From: Sporobolomyces roseus
Taxonomy: Eukaryota; Basidiomycota; Microbotryomycetes; Sporidiobolales; Sporidiobolaceae
DNA: 64,000 bases
Assembly (NCBI GenBank): GCA_016617785.1
Contig: JADILM010000006.1
Coordinates: 930,001-994,000, forward strand
Direction: 5' to 3'
The notes beneath the pieces were generated by a model, which was not told the origin of the DNA, made no database searches, and saw only the letters and a list, made by a program, of their open reading frames with translations. Position numbers and translations under genes: made by a program. Positions 1 through 11,226 of this stretch are shown here, one piece after another (within the stretch, counting starts at the first letter, position 1; each line of letters opens with the position of its first letter).

Positions 1-652
1 GAAGGAGCGGTGCTCGCTGTGGAGGTCGAGTCCTCGGTCACTGCCCTCGAGGATCTTCCTGCTCGAAAGGTAAAAATAAGCAATACTCCTGCAAGCCCAT
101 GTGAGTCTTACCCCTCCATCTCTTTTGTGCTTCAAGCCCTTCTGACATCATCCTCATCGTCGCTAGCGCAAGGGCTGCTGGTCCCTCCGGTTCTCGTCGT
201 CCTTCGGTCAAGCGCAACCTCTCATCGTGCGAAGGTGGAAAAGTCGCTTGCCCCGTTCCCGGTCTCCTTCACGGCTTCGAATGCGTCGATGTAACGACTG
301 ACCTAGAGCAATGTGGAGACTGTCAAGGTGAGTAGTCGTTACTTTCTCTCCTCCTCACCCTCTCACTCTTTCTCCTCCTTCCTCTCCTCATTTCCTTTCG
401 CTGACTTTCTCCCTCGCCCTCCTCTCTCTCAGTTCTAGGCGGTGTCGATTGCTCAGCGCTCCCAGGTGTCGCCGGTGTCGCATGCGGTTCGTCCTTCTCT
501 CCTTACAATCATTCTCTAACGCTTTCATCGCTGATTCTCTTCCCTCGATAGTCAACGGTTTCTGCCGTGTCGAAGGTTGCGGTCAAGGTTTCATCTACGA
601 CTTCAGGAAACGTTCTTGCACTCCCAACACTTTCTGGCAACAGAAAGAGTGA
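1..652 (+). CDS. priA-like cysteine-rich secreted protein (3' part)
   Basis: The gene is cut by the left window edge, so the N-terminus and any signal peptide are not visible. Three exons can be joined. One runs to about 329 and contains CPVPGLLHGFECVDVTTDLE and QCGDCQ. The second, after an acceptor near 432, encodes GGVDCSALPGVAGVACV. The last (from about 552) encodes NGFCRVEGCGQGFIYDF and ends in TFWQQKE-stop. The spacing of cysteines (CP..G..ECVD...LE.CG.C, DC..LPGV..V.C, C.V..C..GF) is that of the basidiomycete priA family, first known from fruiting-body genes of Lentinula and common in secreted, stress-related proteins. The biochemical role of the family is not established. Joining depends on donors GTGAGT at 330 and GTTCGT near 487; the second is weak. 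Confidence 0.75.
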
Positions 653-897
653 TTCTTCATTCACTCCCGTCGTCAACGCTCAAACTGGTTCTTTTCTCCT
701 GCCCTGTATCTCCGGTTCTCACTCTTTGTTTGACTCTTTTTCTAACCTTTCACGGACGTTACGATTCCTCTCAATCCGAATCGTAAATGGTGCCGTCTTG
801 TCCTTTTCATCTCACGATTTTTCAACTTTCGAACACTTGTAGCCTCTCTTTTGACCTTTTTATCTTTTTTTGCTTTATCATCTTGTTTCTGCTTCAG

Positions 898-1336
898 AGC
901 GACAGAACCAGACTTGACAACTCTGTTCTTTTTCTTCGCTGCAAGTGAGTTTGCCCTTGCCCTTCTTCCCGAATCCTCTCCTTTCTGTTTCGAGAGAGCA
1001 AGCGAGATCTTTTGATCGTTTCAACATAACTCTACAGAGTATGAGCGACTACATTACGAGGGTTTTCCATCGACTGTTCATCCTGATTCTCCCAAACTCC
1101 TCCACGCACCGACTTCGACTATTCAGCGGCGAGTAAGGTCTCAAAACTCGTTCGCCTCTCCACTCAAACAATCCATTACGCAAAGGGTCTATCGAGATAC
1201 CCCTCGGAAACGTATGGGTCGATTCTGGAGGTCGATTCGAGGGAAGGGCGAGGGACGAGACGACGATCTGGACGAACTGGACGATTCGAGGGAAGCCAAG
1301 CTTGAGCTCGAGAACGGGAAGAAGGTGGGATTGTGA
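898..1336 (+). CDS. Hypothetical protein, 3' exons (5' end not resolved)
   Basis: I do not recognise this gene. Two exons splice cleanly in one frame. Exon 898-944 (acceptor TTCAG, donor GTGAGT) encodes ATEPDLTTLFFFFAA. Exon 1038-1336 (acceptor CTACAG) encodes a 99-residue basic, then acidic tail, starting KYERLHYEGFPSTVHPD, passing through RVYRDTPRKRMGRFWRSI and ending LENGKKVGL-stop. The phases agree (one base left, two completed). The composition is protein-like and unlike the Ser/Pro-rich shadow frames on the other strand. The only upstream ATG after the priA stop is at 787, and I could not join it in phase, so the start is missing. It could be a short independent gene or an unusual extension of the gene upstream. 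Confidence 0.5.
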
Positions 1337-1922
1337 GAGGGCGCTGGGGAAAAGAAGGCAGGGGTCGGATCTATTGGGAAAGGCAGAGAGAGTGAGCGCT
1401 GCTTCGGTAGAGAGGGGGAGAGGGGAAAAAGTGGACTTGCGAGAGGAGGACTAGGGGGTCGAGAATAGCTTGAGGGTTTCGGCTTTGAGCTGAGGGGTCG
1501 AGAAGTACTCGTGGACATTGTAGAGTACCGCTCGTTAATGGGAAGTGAGCAGAGCAAGGAAGGGAACGGGGGGAGAGAGGGATTTGTCGGTCGGAGTCCG
1601 TGTTTGAAGGCCAGCTAATCAGTTCAACCTGCGACTGAGTCATCATGAGATGAGCAGTTCTCCATCACAGCTTGACCATCGGCTTAGAGCTGTGTTTGAG
1701 GTCGAGGAGGAGGAGTAGGAACTGGAAGAATTAAACGACGTCATTGAAGCTGAGGAGGAGCTGGACAGAAGCAGCAGAGCTGACTTGAGAGGTCGAGCAC
1801 AGTCTCTTATCTACTAGAGGCTGAGCATCGAACAAATGCATGAAAGTAAGAGACCCAGCCATCCAAAACTGCGAGAAACGGGTTTTCATCTCTTTCCTCT
1901 TCTCCCACTTCACCTTCCCACT
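1337..1922. other. Intergenic, promoter side of the GH5 gene
   Basis: No gene is seen. The stretch is purine-rich on the plus strand. Open frames on the minus strand at 1189-1646 are Ser/Pro-rich and look like shadows. An in-frame ATG at 1836 lies 29 codons upstream of the preferred GH5 start. Confidence 0.5.
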
Positions 1923-3949
1923 ATGGGTCTCTTCTCCAAACTGAAATCCGTCAAACAAAGCTCCACGAACCCCTCGGCTTCCTCCTCAGCTCCCCCAGCT
2001 CCAGCTCGACAAGTTTCAAACTCGTTCGTTCAACGCCAAGGTCATCAACTCTTGCTGGATGGCAAGGCATTCAGGTTTGCTAGTTTGAATGCACCGGAGT
2101 TGCTGGATGGTGAATGTAATCGAGAGTACGAGGTTACGAATACTATGGAAACCTTCGGAAAGGAAGGAGCGTTTGGAGGAGTCGGAGTAACGAGGACTTA
2201 TACACTAAGAGTGAGTCTCACTACCTCTCGATCGAGAATGTCAACAGAACTCTGTTAGAAGGGAGACCCGCGATTCAGGACGGGAGAATACTGATCCTTT
2301 GAAACGTTTGGTTGAGATTTAGATTAAATCGAAGAACATCGCCAGAGGTCACATCAACGGATGGAATAATGAATGGAACGATTGGGAATGGGATTCGGGT
2401 CGTCTTGCAGAAATCGATCTCGTTCTTGCTACAGCAGCGGAACATGGAGTGAAACTGATAATTCCCATTTTGAATCAAGATACTGGTGAAGAGTGAGCTA
2501 GCTCTCTTTCTCGATCAGTTGTCGGAAACTAGCTGATCGAGCTCGAGTCTGTCAACAGCTCGAATTGGGTGGGATCAACAGCGGATTTGATCAAGTTTCG
2601 ATATGGATTCGGATCAACTCAAGAAGCTCGTTCAAAAGTTGATTGGTGGACTGATAACACTATGATTGAATCGTGAGCTTTGCACTACTCATCAACAGTC
2701 TAGTATATAAAGTATTGAAGAGGAATTTCAGCATTACAGGTACAAATTGATCATTGATTTCCTCCTGAATCGCAAGAACTCGATCAACGGACGAAGATAC
2801 GGAGATGATCCTACAATTTTAGCTTGGGAGACAGGTGAGTGTTCGATCCAAGTTCTATCTAAGCCCTCCTGTGCTGACATAGCGACGATTCGACCCCTCA
2901 GGTAACGAGATGAATCATCAAGGCATGAGACCTGCTCCTCCTCAATGGACTCTCACGATTGCGAAGCACCTGAAATCTCGCGCACCCAACACTCTTGTCA
3001 TGGACGGATCCTTCGCTCGAAATGACGATCCCTCTCGATGTTATCCTCAAGAAGTTCTCAAAAGTCCCGATGTAGATATCGTCAGTCTCCTCTCTCTCTC
3101 TTCATTTCCTTTCTTCCTACGAGCTGATTGAGCGTGAGTGGCATTTGACAGATCTCTTATCATTACTATGGAAGTGGAGACATTCGACGAGTCAAGAAAG
3201 ATTGTGAAATCGCAAAAAAACATGGCAAAGTGTTCATTGCGGGAGAGTATGGGTTCTTCGACTCAGAGAAGGATTATTCAAGTTTCTTGTCACAGATTGA
3301 TTCGGCTGGAGGTACGTAATTGGACTTTGCGAACGAGAGACAGAGGGGATGATCTGACGTTGATCAAGTTCAAACCGTTCAGGTGCTGGTTCGTTAGTTT
3401 GGTCTTTCCGACCTAGATCTTCTCGAGGAGGTCACAAAACTCACGGAGAAGGTGATGGTATCTGGTCATACCGTTCGTCCCTTCTCGTCTCTCTCTCTCT
3501 CTCCTCTCTCCTCTCTCGACCAAAACTCACCCTTTCTCGCTCTTCTGTATCACGCAGATGTTCCGGGCTGGAAGAACACCACACATCGCGAGTTCGACCC
3601 TCGAGAATCTTCGATCGTCCCTTCAATCCGTACTGCTTCCTACAAGATCAATTCCCTTAAACCCCCCTCTCATCCGACTCCCTCTCCTCCCTCAAAGCCA
3701 TGGCAGTGTCGTCCCAATCACCTTTGTTTTGCGGGATCGGCATGGGCGGAGAGGTATGAGGTTATTGTGCGGGGAGAGAAAGGGGAAGAGAGGAAAGAAT
3801 GTTGGGATTGTACGAAAGAGGATGAATTCATGATTGACTTGGGAAGGGAGTTGGGGAAGGTTGGAGGAGCGCAAGGCGCGAGGGTTAGTGTGAGAGCGTT
3901 TTGTGTCGATGGGCATCCGAGTGAGGAGGGTGAGGCGTTGGTTTTGTAG
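1923..3949 (+). CDS. Glycoside hydrolase family 5, endo-beta-mannanase-like
   Basis: The product resembles fungal GH5 mannan endo-1,4-beta-mannosidases, retaining enzymes that cut beta-1,4-mannan. Several exons join to a protein of roughly 460 residues. Visible markers are GVTRTYTLR near the N-terminus, the acid/base glutamate in AWETGNEMN (about 2,825-2,915), the ISYHYYGSGDI strand, and the nucleophile glutamate in FIAGEYGFF (about 3,235-3,260). A following aromatic segment contains LVWS and HGEGDGIWSYH. The C-terminal ~110 residues form an extra domain rich in charged residues with no motif I recognise. The chosen start gives MGLFSKLKSVKQ followed by a Ser/Ala/Pro linker; there is no hydrophobic signal peptide, so the enzyme may be cytosolic, unconventionally secreted, or have an unseen upstream exon. 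The ATG at 1836 is an alternative in-frame start and is not hydrophobic either. Confidence 0.82.
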
Positions 3950-4102
3950 ATATCAACAAGACACAGACACTTTTCTTCCTCAAACTTTTGTCAATACTAT
4001 GATTGTTCCTGTCGATTCGCTTTCTGCTTTCGTTGACTTGACCCGCATTCGTATGAGACACTCTCGATTCTTTAGTTTCAACTGCTTTTGCTCGATTCGC
4101 TT

Positions 4103-5110
4103 TCACATGAACATACTACTAGCTTCCTCCCTCTTTCTCTTCTTCCTCTCTTTCTCCAACCACTCGAACCCTTTCCCTGCCATCTCCTTCTTACTTCCCC
4201 TCTCTAAAGAAGGGATCCACCAATCCCACCCCAACTCTTGCTTGACCTTGTTCAATTTCCCGCCTCGTCCTGAAAGTTCGCGATACATAGCTCCTGGATC
4301 TGATAGACCTACTGGTCCTCCCGAATCATACAGTGTCGTAACGGTCGGATGTGAGATCGGAGAAAAATTCGAGAAGGGCCCATTGAGGGGTTGAGGAGGA
4401 GTCGTGGTCGGTAAGAGGAGGAGAAGCGATTTTGTCGAGGGAGTGAGGAGGGAAGAGAGCATGAAGATTGCTGAGGGGAGTCCATGGAGAAGGTTCGGAG
4501 GTGAGTAGGGCTCGGCTAATGAGCTTGAGAGTGGAGAGGACGGGGACGAGAGGTGGAGGATTGGAAGTCGGGATGCGAAAGCTGTTGGAGAATCTTGGGA
4601 TGTTGAGGGAGGGATGTAGGAGGGGAGGTGGTAGGATGCTAGGATTGTCGTGGAGGTAGGGGAGAGAGTAGAGAGGAGGAATGAAGCGAGCGGGTGGAGC
4701 GAAGAGAGTGGGATCGAAGTAGAGAGGAAAACGAGAGTTGCGCGTCCCTCTCGAGATGGGACAGCGATAGTACCGCACTGTGAGAACCAGAGAAAACGAC
4801 CACTCAGTACAGAGCATAGCAGTAGTAGAGTCTCTCGTTCACTCACCTGTTCCCTATCGATGACCACTTTGATCAACTCCTCTTCTTTCACCTCGATACC
4901 TTGTGCTAACCGTTCACCAGCTTCTCCGATCAAGAATACAACGTGTCCACCTTGCTTGATACCCTCCTTGTTGCCAACGAGGGAGACAGTCGGTTCCGGA
5001 GAAAGTGGTTTAGTCTTCTTTGGTAGATCGTCTTGTTCCCAGTCTGAACCTTCTGAAGAGTCTTCTAGTTGATATGAAGGGTGTGGTGCAACAGATGATT
5101 CGTAATCCAT
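4103..5110 (-). CDS. Proteasome assembly chaperone 1 (PAC1/PSMG1)-like protein
   Basis: Two exons (5110-4847 and 4777-4103) flank a 69-nt intron with GTGAGT donor and TTCTCACAG acceptor. The intron is a multiple of three without a stop, so the frame also stays open when it is read through. The spliced product is about 312 aa. The N-terminal half has VSLVGNKEG and HVVFLIGEAGERL; the middle has CGTIAVPSREGRATLVFLS, and a later segment PPNLLHGLPSAIFMLSSLL resembles the QPNIVHDLPAAV region of animal PSMG1. PAC1 pairs with PAC2 and helps build the 20S alpha-ring. The family assignment rests on this motif and general layout only. The C-terminal tail is Lys/Arg/Glu-rich and may be a coiled segment. 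It is convergent with the GH5 gene, 153 bp away. Confidence 0.6.
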   Translation of the reverse strand: MDYESSVAPHPSYQLEDSSEGSDWEQDDLPKKTKPLSPEPTVSLVGNKEGIKQGGHVVFLIGEAGERLAQGIEVKEEELIKVVIDREQVSERETLLLLCSVLSGRFLWFSQCGTIAVPSREGRATLVFLSTSIPLSSLHPLASFLLSTLSPTSTTILASYHLPSYIPPSTSQDSPTAFASRLPILHLSSPSSPLSSSLAEPYSPPNLLHGLPSAIFMLSSLLTPSTKSLLLLLPTTTPPQPLNGPFSNFSPISHPTVTTLYDSGGPVGLSDPGAMYRELSGRGGKLNKVKQELGWDWWIPSLERGSKKEMAGKGFEWLEKERKKRKREEASSMFM

Positions 5111-5211
5111 TGTGCTTTGAAGAAGTGAAGTGTCGGAGACGACGAGGGATTTCGCAACTTCGCAACAGAGAGTCGCAAGCGTTTTCCTTTCCTTTCTTTC
5201 AAAGTTGAATT

Positions 5212-6991
5212 CTAGTTGTTTGCAATCTCACTACCAGCTATCAAACCCAATCTCTTCTTCCGACAAAGCTGCCTCGCGAGCAATTTCCAAACATTCCCTT
5301 TCCTTCCTTCGAGAACGACGTTTCTGCCCACCTCCCACACATTCCTCCTCAACTTCTCATACTCCTCCTCTCCTATCCCCCTCAAGATCCTCGGCACTTC
5401 ATGAGCTCTCTCCCTCGGTATAAACACCGTAAAACTACTCCAATCGACGTCCGTCTCGAAGGGCAAGACCTGTCCAGCTCTAGGTCCTGTCCCGATAAAG
5501 ACGGGTACGACACCGAATGCGAGGTATTCGTAGATCCTCGTAGTGTCCAAAGTGTACCCGGGAGGAGCTAGTCCAAACTTGCTTCGTGAGAGTCTTTGAG
5601 CGTATTCGTCGTTTTCTGACCATTCGGCAACATCGAAATCTGGGAGGGAAGAGAAACCGGGATGCGAGTGACGAGAGTACGGAGGGAGGGAGATATTGCC
5701 GGAAGAAGGGAAGAATAGGGAACGGATCGAGAGAGAGTATCGGTCCCCTTCTCCAGGGTTTCCGACTCCTCCTCGGAAGATCGCTAGGGTCGTTCTGCCT
5801 CTGGAATCTGGTGCATCGATAGGAGGTCTTTGAGCGACGAATCGAAGAATCCGCCGTAGTGTCGCTCGTGAACCGGTCTCTTCGGGAGTCGGAATGAAGA
5901 TTTCGGGGCTCGTTGGATTTGCTGGAATCTTCCGGTCTCGATTCGCTGCGCCTCGGGGTCGTAAGAGAGGTCTACCAGTATCGTCGAGGTAGTCCATAGG
6001 ATTGATGTAGTAGGAATTGAGCAAATGAGTCGAAGAAGGAATTACGAGGTCTTGATAGAATCTGAAATGTTTGCCGTATGGACTAGGACGAAGATCTCCG
6101 ACGGTGACGAGGTAAATCGAGGCGTTCATTACCGACCGACTCTCCTCCGTGTAATAACCATCGATGAAGTCCATTGAGTGAACGATGAGATGATCTGAAC
6201 CTCCCGAAGCGTTCCAGTGAGGGAGAGTTTGCTTGATGTGGTCCATGACGGGTTGAATATACTGCCTATCGACACCACAGCGTTCAGTCTTTGTCCACCC
6301 GGCTTTCACCCAGCAGTCGAAGAGGTAGCAAGAGGGGAAGAGGGGAATGAAGAAGAAATCGGCTTCGTTTGGATTCGAGGTGTAGAGATCCGAACGAGGA
6401 TGCCAGACTGAGGAAGGCGACGATGCGGGTTTGATGAGGAGGTCGTAAAGGAGTAGCTCGGAGTTGTATGCTGACCAACGACATTGCGAAACGAGCGATT
6501 CGGGAAGTCGAAGTTCATCTGGAAGGTCGTAAACCTGTTCCAGCGGGTCAGTCAGCTTATCAGTCGATCTCAGCTGTCGTAACGTGTACTCACATAGATC
6601 TTTGGAGTGCAAATCGGTGAATCTACAGAGTCAAAATGAAAATAGAGGATCAGTCCTCGACGATGAGAGCATCTTTCTCCGTCTAGAGACTTGACGTACC
6701 TAAATCTGGGGGCCATAGTCTACCCCGATCATCCAGTTCATCCAAAGGAGGGAACTCTTCAACTCCCCCACTACTCAACGAATCCTTTCTCTCCTCCTGC
6801 GTCTTTCCAGCGGTCCCATCCCCGAGACCTAGATCCTTCCTTGACCCTCCTCGCCTGTATGTTTCATAAGCTAGTAGTAGAGCGAGGAGAGCCACCCAGG
6901 TCTGCCTTGAAGTTCGAAGAGAGTTGAGGAGCTGTCGAACTGCGTTGAGAGGCGGTGGTGGATCGCTCGATCTTGTTGAAGGTAGAGTCAT
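5212..6991 (-). CDS. Exostosin-family (GT47-like) type II membrane glycosyltransferase
   Basis: Three exons, 6991-6700, 6622-6594 and 6534-5212, give 547 aa; the middle exon is only 29 nt. The short cytosolic N-terminus is followed by one membrane segment (about residues 31-45, TWVALLALLLAYETY), then a lumenal stem and the exostosin domain. The domain opens with KIYVYDLPDEL, which is created only by splicing all three exons. It continues with ADFFFIPLFPSCYLFDCW, TLAIFRGGVGNPGEGDRYS and the hallmark block FGLAPPGYTLDTTRIYEYLA followed by FGVVPVFIGTGP and LPFETDVDWSSFTVFI. Exostosins are Golgi sugar transferases; the donor and acceptor cannot be read from sequence. The gene is divergent from the decarboxylase across 260 bp. 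Confidence 0.85.
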
Positions 6992-7251
6992 AGCATATGA
7001 GCTAGCTGTAGATGACTCAAGGCTTCCACGTGTTGATGTAGCGAGATGGAAAGCGAAAGAAGTCTCCGCTCCTTTGCCCGAGATCTGTTGACTCCCCCAT
7101 CTTCTTCCGCTTCCCTTTACAGCTCACTAGCTCGCTGAGCCTCTATAGTACCGGCTTACCCATCTAGGACTCCACAAAGCAGCTTAGCGACTTCAGCAAC
7201 CTCTCGTTTTCTCTCAACTTTGGCTCGTTCCCTCCCTTCGGATTCGCCAAT
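6992..7251. promoter_or_regulatory. Divergent promoter between glycosyltransferase and decarboxylase
   Basis: A 260-bp region lies between two start codons pointing away from each other. It contains CCACGTG-like sequence at about 7,027 (CACGTG). No experimental element can be assigned. Confidence 0.4.
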
Positions 7252-9586
7252 ATGAATAGAGAGCAGTACGATCCATAGCTATCTACTCTCATAACTATCA
7301 CTGACTCCCTCACAACAGGTTCCGCAAAGCTGGATACGCTGCCGTCGACCGGTTCGTTTCGATTCCCTCTCGCACTCTTCGAAGAATCGCATCGCTTAAA
7401 CCAATCCTCCTTTTTCGCAGCATTTGCGATTACTTCGAGAACATCGAGAGTCAAGATGTCGTACCCAACGTTCAACCGGGAGATGTAGCTAAAATGATCG
7501 CTCGTTCGTCGAATTTCCCGCTTTCTTCGTTTTGACTCGTTGAGCTGGAAATGTTTCTGTTACTGCTGAAACAGCCGAAGCGCCGACTCAAGGTCAACCA
7601 TGGGAAGATATCGCAGCTGACTTTGATCGGGCTATCATGCCTGGGTGAGTCGAGTCGCTTCGAAGAGTCGATTTCGAGAATCTGACTTTCCACTTCGCTT
7701 CGTCTCAGGATCACTCACTGGCAACACCCGAACTTCTACGCATACTTCCCTGCCAACACGACGTACGAGTCCATCTTGGCCGATATGTATACAGGAGCTG
7801 TATCAAACCCTGGGTGAGCTTTCCTTTTCTCCTCGAAAGAACATTCTTCCGCGGTCCCCTCTCGGCAGCCTCTCGCCTGGTACTTATCACTGACCTTGAA
7901 ACTTATCCTACCTCGAATAGGTTCAATTGGCTTTGTTCGCCGGCTTGTACAGAACTCGAAGTTGTCGTGATGGATTGGGTTGCGAAGATGTTAGGGTTCA
8001 ATTCTGGATGGTGGAATGAAGGAAAAGTCGGGGTGAGTTGTCGATTTCGGAATCGTATCCGTGAATCAAGCTGAAATGCTCGATTGATCGCGTCTCACAG
8101 GGAGGAATTATCATGGTTCGTCTCCCTTTGCTTTCTGCCTTCCCTATCAGACTTCGATTGACGGAAGGCATCTCTGTAGGGTTCCGCCTCCGAGTCAGCT
8201 TTGACAGTCTGCATTGCGGCACGAGAGCGATACCTTCGACTACACCCTGGAACTCCAGTTTCTGAAATGGTCATCGTTGGAACGAACCAAACTCACTCGC
8301 TCGGAGCCAAAGCCGCCCTCATTCTGGGGGTCGAGTTTGTCGCGATCGCTACGAAAGCGGAAGATGATTGGTCGTTGAGAGGGGAGATGCTTGAAGACGA
8401 GTTGAAGAAATTGGAGGAGAAAGGAAAGAAACCTTTCATTCTCCGTATGTTTCGCTTTCGATTGATTCATACCACAGAAGAGGGATGCTGACGATCACAC
8501 TCGATCTAATCAGTCGCTACTATTGGCTCGACCTCTACTGGAGCTATCGACAACATCGCAGAGATCACTGCAGTTAGTAAGCACTTCTCCCCTCTTTCCC
8601 CTTGCCCAGTCACCACTGAAGCTGACTCACACGTCTCATGTATCACAGCTGCTCATCACCCTTCGCTCTTCCTCCATATCGATAGCGCGTGGGCAGGAGT
8701 TTTCCTCTCCCTCGAAGAATGTCGTCAAGAGTGTTTCCTCGACGTGATCAACGCTCGTGCGAAGGATGCGAATGAGGCGAAGAATCAAGCTGCGATCTGT
8801 GCTGGAGGAGAGGTGCACAGTTTCTGCACGAATTTGCACAAGTCCGTTTCGGTTCTTTCGTTTCTCGCACCTAGAGAACCTGCTGACGGTCTCGAGGAAA
8901 TCATAGGAGTGGACTAGTCACCTTTGATGCTTCTTGCTTGTGGTGAGTGATATCGTATCCAATTCGTCAGCGTACCGAGTCTAGAAACTGATTCACTGCT
9001 TGTCGTAGGATTCGAGATCGAGAACTCCTCACCAGCGCTCTCGACGTCACGCCCTTCTACCTTCGTACTGCTCAAGCCACCTCAGGTCTCGTCATCGATT
9101 ACCGCAACTGGCAGATCCCACTCGGACGACGATTCCGTTCCCTCAAGATTTGGTACGTACTTCGCTCGTTCGGAACAGACGGGTTCCGATCGCACCTACG
9201 CAAGCTCGTCGAACTCGCGAAATACCTCGAAGCGATTGTCAAGCAAGAAGAGGGAGTCGAGATGTTCACCCCTCGAAGCTTCTCCCTCGTCGTCTTTCGA
9301 ATTCTCGATCCCTCTGGAGACCTCGAGATTGAGAACCAGCTCAATGCGGCGTTCATCAAGAGGTCGAACGATGAACACAAGATCATGCTTACTCAAACGA
9401 TTGTGGGGGGTAAGCAATGCGTCAGGATGGCGATTGGAAGTCGAGAAACAGAGGAAAGGCATCTTAAAGAGAGTTGGGACAATATCATCAGGCCGTTGAT
9501 CGCTCAGTCGAGAGAGGATGTCAAGGTGAGTCATATTCTCTCCGTTCATTCTCGACTCGAAGGAGAGCTGATTCCGTTGCTAGTGA
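7252..9586 (+). CDS. Aromatic-L-amino-acid decarboxylase (PLP, group II)
   Basis: A group II PLP-dependent decarboxylase (DDC/TDC type) that releases CO2 from an aromatic amino acid; the substrate is not fixed by sequence. The start at 7252 is in a 14-nt coding exon and restores the family's usual N-terminus, [20 protein letters not shown]. Later exons give [17 protein letters not shown], the GGGIIMGSASESA cofactor region (SEAN/SESA element), [22 protein letters not shown] with the conserved Asp, and the catalytic lysine in [13 protein letters not shown]. The C-terminal block [15 protein letters not shown] is typical. About ten exons are joined; the last is tiny and the stop is placed at 9584-9586, with alternatives within 30 nt. 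Length about 500 aa fits the family. The residue after the catalytic lysine is Ser where most members have Trp. Confidence 0.88.
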
Positions 9587-11214
9587 TCAGACAAAATAAG
9601 CTGTAGAGGGACTAAAACTCTGTATCGAGACTCTGTTTGGATCAGGGTAGAATGCATTACTATTTCAAGCTGTCGTTGTTCTCACTCAATGCTTCCCCGT
9701 CTTGTGCCGAGAGACGACTGATCCTGCGAAACGTTCGACTTGCGAGATTTGCGAAACGTGAATTTCTGACTCGGATTCTCGCAATATCGTCGAGACAACC
9801 CGTTTTCGACGCAAAGTGAGCATTCTGATGAAGCGCGGGAGAGCGAGTGTTCGCCACCAATCGATGTTGAGCGAAATCTCTTCAACCCAACTTCAACCCG
9901 ACTTTTTCCTCAACGACTTTCTTCTCTCTCTCTTCTCTCCCTCAACCCACTCGCTTTGCCTCCCCACTCCCGCCTTTCCTTTTCACACTCTCTACACTAA
10001 AAGCCAGTCACCCTCTCGACTAGCACTACCCGTTACAGTCAAAAGTTTGGGCCACCCCTGACCCTCTCAGAAATCTTGAAAGGAGCTTCGATCCCTGACT
10101 CCTTTTTCTCCTCCGCGCTGGATCCGAAGAGTCGACTACTCGCGCCTACAACCGTCGATTTCGTTCGGGAATTTTGATGGAGGAGCTAAAAATCCATCCA
10201 AATCGGCAGAACTTGGCCGATGAGGATACGCCCATTCCTTAGTTGGAGCCAGATTACGACGGGGAGCGTGCGCCTGGGTTTCACCTGAGAATCGTCATTG
10301 CGGTCGGCGGCATTCGTTGCGAAACGAGCATTCTAGACTTCGAGTCAGCGGTTTCAGCGGTTCGGCGGTCAGCAGAGGCTCCAGAAGTATCGAAAGCGAT
10401 ATTGCCTGCATGCGGCACGAGCGGAAGCTCGACGAGGTTAAAGGGAGGTCGTTTTGCGCAAATCTCAAAACGACTGCGACGTCGCAAATAGCTTACGTTG
10501 GCAAAGCTCTATCATTGCATAGATCACGTTCTACGTTCAATCTGCATCGGAAGTATAGTTTTAGCCATCAATCGAAACAACTTCAACGAAGGAGGAAGAC
10601 TGACGAAAATGCCTACTCGACGATCCCGCGTAACTTCCGTTCTCTCTGCTTCATATAAGCCGATCTTCTTCGAGGGTCTCTCCACAGGGGGGCGATCTTC
10701 GAAGCGTCAGGAGTCGTAGTGATTGGCTGACAAGCTGGTTTCGAGAAACAAACCGATTTGAGCGGGTGCGGACGGAGCACTGCGATTCATGCTCAATTTC
10801 GAATTGACATCTTCATCTTGATCTTGAGAGCAGGTGCGAAGCAGAAGCAGTGTAGGTCGGAGTGAGAAGAGCTGATTGGATGCCGAAGAAAAGCTTTTTT
10901 GCCCCCAAGTCGATGGAAAATTTGCTTCTTGCCCTCTTTTTTCTCTCACCACTTTTTAGGTTTACCTAAGGTCGCGTAAGTGCTGTTCCAGATTGCTCAA
11001 GACTCATCCAGGTAGCTTACCGAGTACTCTCGATCTCTCCTCGCCCTCCTACGACCTCTCCCTCGCCACCTTTCAACCACTTTCAACTTTCAAACCTCCA
11101 ACTCATTCCTCCCTCCCTTTTTCGATCTCACCTCCACCGCCACTCCCGCTTTACGAATCACCTATCAACCAATCTACAGCCCCTCCTTTCTTCTTTTCTA
11201 GGCACCCTCATTAT
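9587..11214. other. Long intergenic region upstream of EF-3
   Basis: About 1.6 kb holds no gene I can support. Small open frames (9,637-9,885, 10,243-10,720, 10,707-10,952) overlap each other on both strands, lack family motifs and do not splice into anything convincing. The right end (about 10,990-11,210) is strongly pyrimidine-rich on the plus strand. Confidence 0.5.
10985..11214 (+). promoter_or_regulatory. CT-rich leader of the EF-3 gene
   Basis: The 230 bp before the EF-3 start are dominated by C and T with repeated TCCCTC/CTCC runs, as seen upstream of highly expressed fungal genes. A TTTCTAG at 11,195-11,201 could be a 5'UTR intron acceptor. A possible donor GTAAGT sits at about 10,977. 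Confidence 0.4.
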
Positions 11215-11226
11215 ATGCCAGCCGCT

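Noticed and set aside
9820..9900. CTGATGA at about 9,825 as a plus-strand snoRNA box C
   Set aside because: No box D follows within 200 nt and no host intron is evident.
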